Part shown: positions 63,610 through 64,000 of the stretch, one piece after another
Position numbering within the stretch: position 1 is the first letter of the stretch
How the letters are laid out: every line of letters begins with the position of its first letter
Origin: Gardnerella coleohominis
Lineage (GTDB): Bacteria > Actinomycetota > Actinomycetes > Actinomycetales > Bifidobacteriaceae
Direction: 5' to 3'
Assembly (NCBI RefSeq): GCF_002896555.1
Contig: NZ_MNLH01000002.1
Coordinates: 310,001-374,000 of the forward strand
DNA length: 64,000 bases
Made by a program: the position numbers and the translations under genes
The notes under the pieces: model-generated
What the model was told of the DNA's origin: nothing
Seen by the model: the letters and a program-made list of their open reading frames with translations, nothing else
The model's database searches: none

Positions 63610-64000
63610 TCACTTATTAAAGGCTATGCGACGCCCCACGCGCTTATAAGGCGAGCGCTTCTTCTTTTTAACCGGCAAACCAGCCCACCAAATGTATCCG
63701 CATACTATGCACAAGCTGGCCACGCTCCAAACAATCCACCACGGGAATCTAGGAACATCCGGCTTCTTTCCTCGAAGCGCTTTATCCGATGTAGGAGTTG
63801 GAATTATGTGTTCGCCCGTTATCAAAATTCTCTGAGTATTAATACCAAGAGGAGTACAAGTAATCAAAGTCACCAAATCTTTCCCAGGAACAGCGGCGAT
63901 TTTCTTGGTTTCATCTGGGTTTACAACTATTTTGTCAATAACGCGATAAGTTAATATTTCATCAAATACTTCAATAGTAAAAGTGTCGCCTTTAACGATT
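63610..64000 (-). CDS. Class C sortase (5' partial)
   Basis: Only the C-terminal 129 residues are inside the window; the gene continues past 64000. Visible are KGDTFTIEVFDEILTYRVID, the active-site Cys in DLVTLITCTPLGINTQR with the catalytic Arg in NTQRILITGEH, then a membrane segment (WWIVWSVASLCIVCGYIWW) and a basic tail. A C-terminal anchor and TLITCTP mark the pilus-polymerising class C sortases. Its pilin genes should lie beyond the window. The adhesin at 10823 ends in LAQTG and is more likely anchored by another sortase class. Confidence 0.93.
   Translation of the reverse strand, partial: IVKGDTFTIEVFDEILTYRVIDKIVVNPDETKKIAAVPGKDLVTLITCTPLGINTQRILITGEHIIPTPTSDKALRGKKPDVPRFPWWIVWSVASLCIVCGYIWWAGLPVKKKKRSPYKRVGRRIAFNK

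Overview
The window looks like a chromosomal piece of a low-GC Bifidobacteriaceae, most likely a Gardnerella-type organism. The evidence is the actinobacterial gene content and order (tRNA-Trp, secE and nusG; a CIRCE-controlled groES; the S10, spc and alpha ribosomal clusters), proteins of bifidobacterial type (AdhE, MalQ, an AAA-associated NitT-like ATPase, a LAQTG-anchored adhesin), and codon use that is A/T-rich except in ribosomal genes. The assignment comes from reading the sequence; no database was searched.

Layout. 1-5.8 kb: the 3' part of a large SF1 helicase-like/nuclease-like protein, a small coupled ORF, a SAF-domain membrane protein, an FmdB zinc ribbon too short for routine calling, and a Ser-rich membrane protein. 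5.8-10.6 kb: groES under CIRCE, murB, an aspartate aminotransferase, tRNA-Trp, secE and nusG. 10.7-15.4 kb: a 1515-residue surface adhesin. 15.6-24.7 kb: a CsoR-family regulator with a changed ligand set, a YigZ protein, a dispersed repeat, an LRV-like protein, malQ, rplM-rpsI and adhE. 25.1-40.1 kb: 27 ribosomal, secretion, adenylate kinase, initiation-factor and RNA-polymerase genes, all on the + strand. 40.3-52.7 kb: a class A PBP, pyrD, a DeoR-type regulator, a TPP-riboswitch-controlled YkoE/YkoDC thiamine-type ECF transporter, rplS, lepB, rnhB and a LacI-type regulator. 53.1-56.7 kb: an exporter-like protein with a ruined ATPase domain, overlapped by a membrane-anchored HNH-like nuclease. 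56.8-59.0 kb: an ABC-F protein on the minus strand. 59.5-63.4 kb: a consensus promoter, an M-box (Mg2+) riboswitch, a 47-codon acidic/proline leader ORF, and a two-gene ABC transporter (duplicated permease plus ATPase) with no binding protein. The window ends in a class C sortase on the minus strand.

The most interesting unit is 59.49-63.42 kb. An M-box riboswitch heads an ABC system that would normally be called nitrate/taurine-type, and a small ORF with a perfect Shine-Dalgarno lies between them. Together they suggest a magnesium-responsive uptake system with a peptide leader that may itself sense Mg2+. Also notable are two covarying palindromic hairpins with a shared core, a 16-bp motif placed in the same orientation upstream of two surface/membrane genes, and many short tandem duplications that begin at or just after stop codons.
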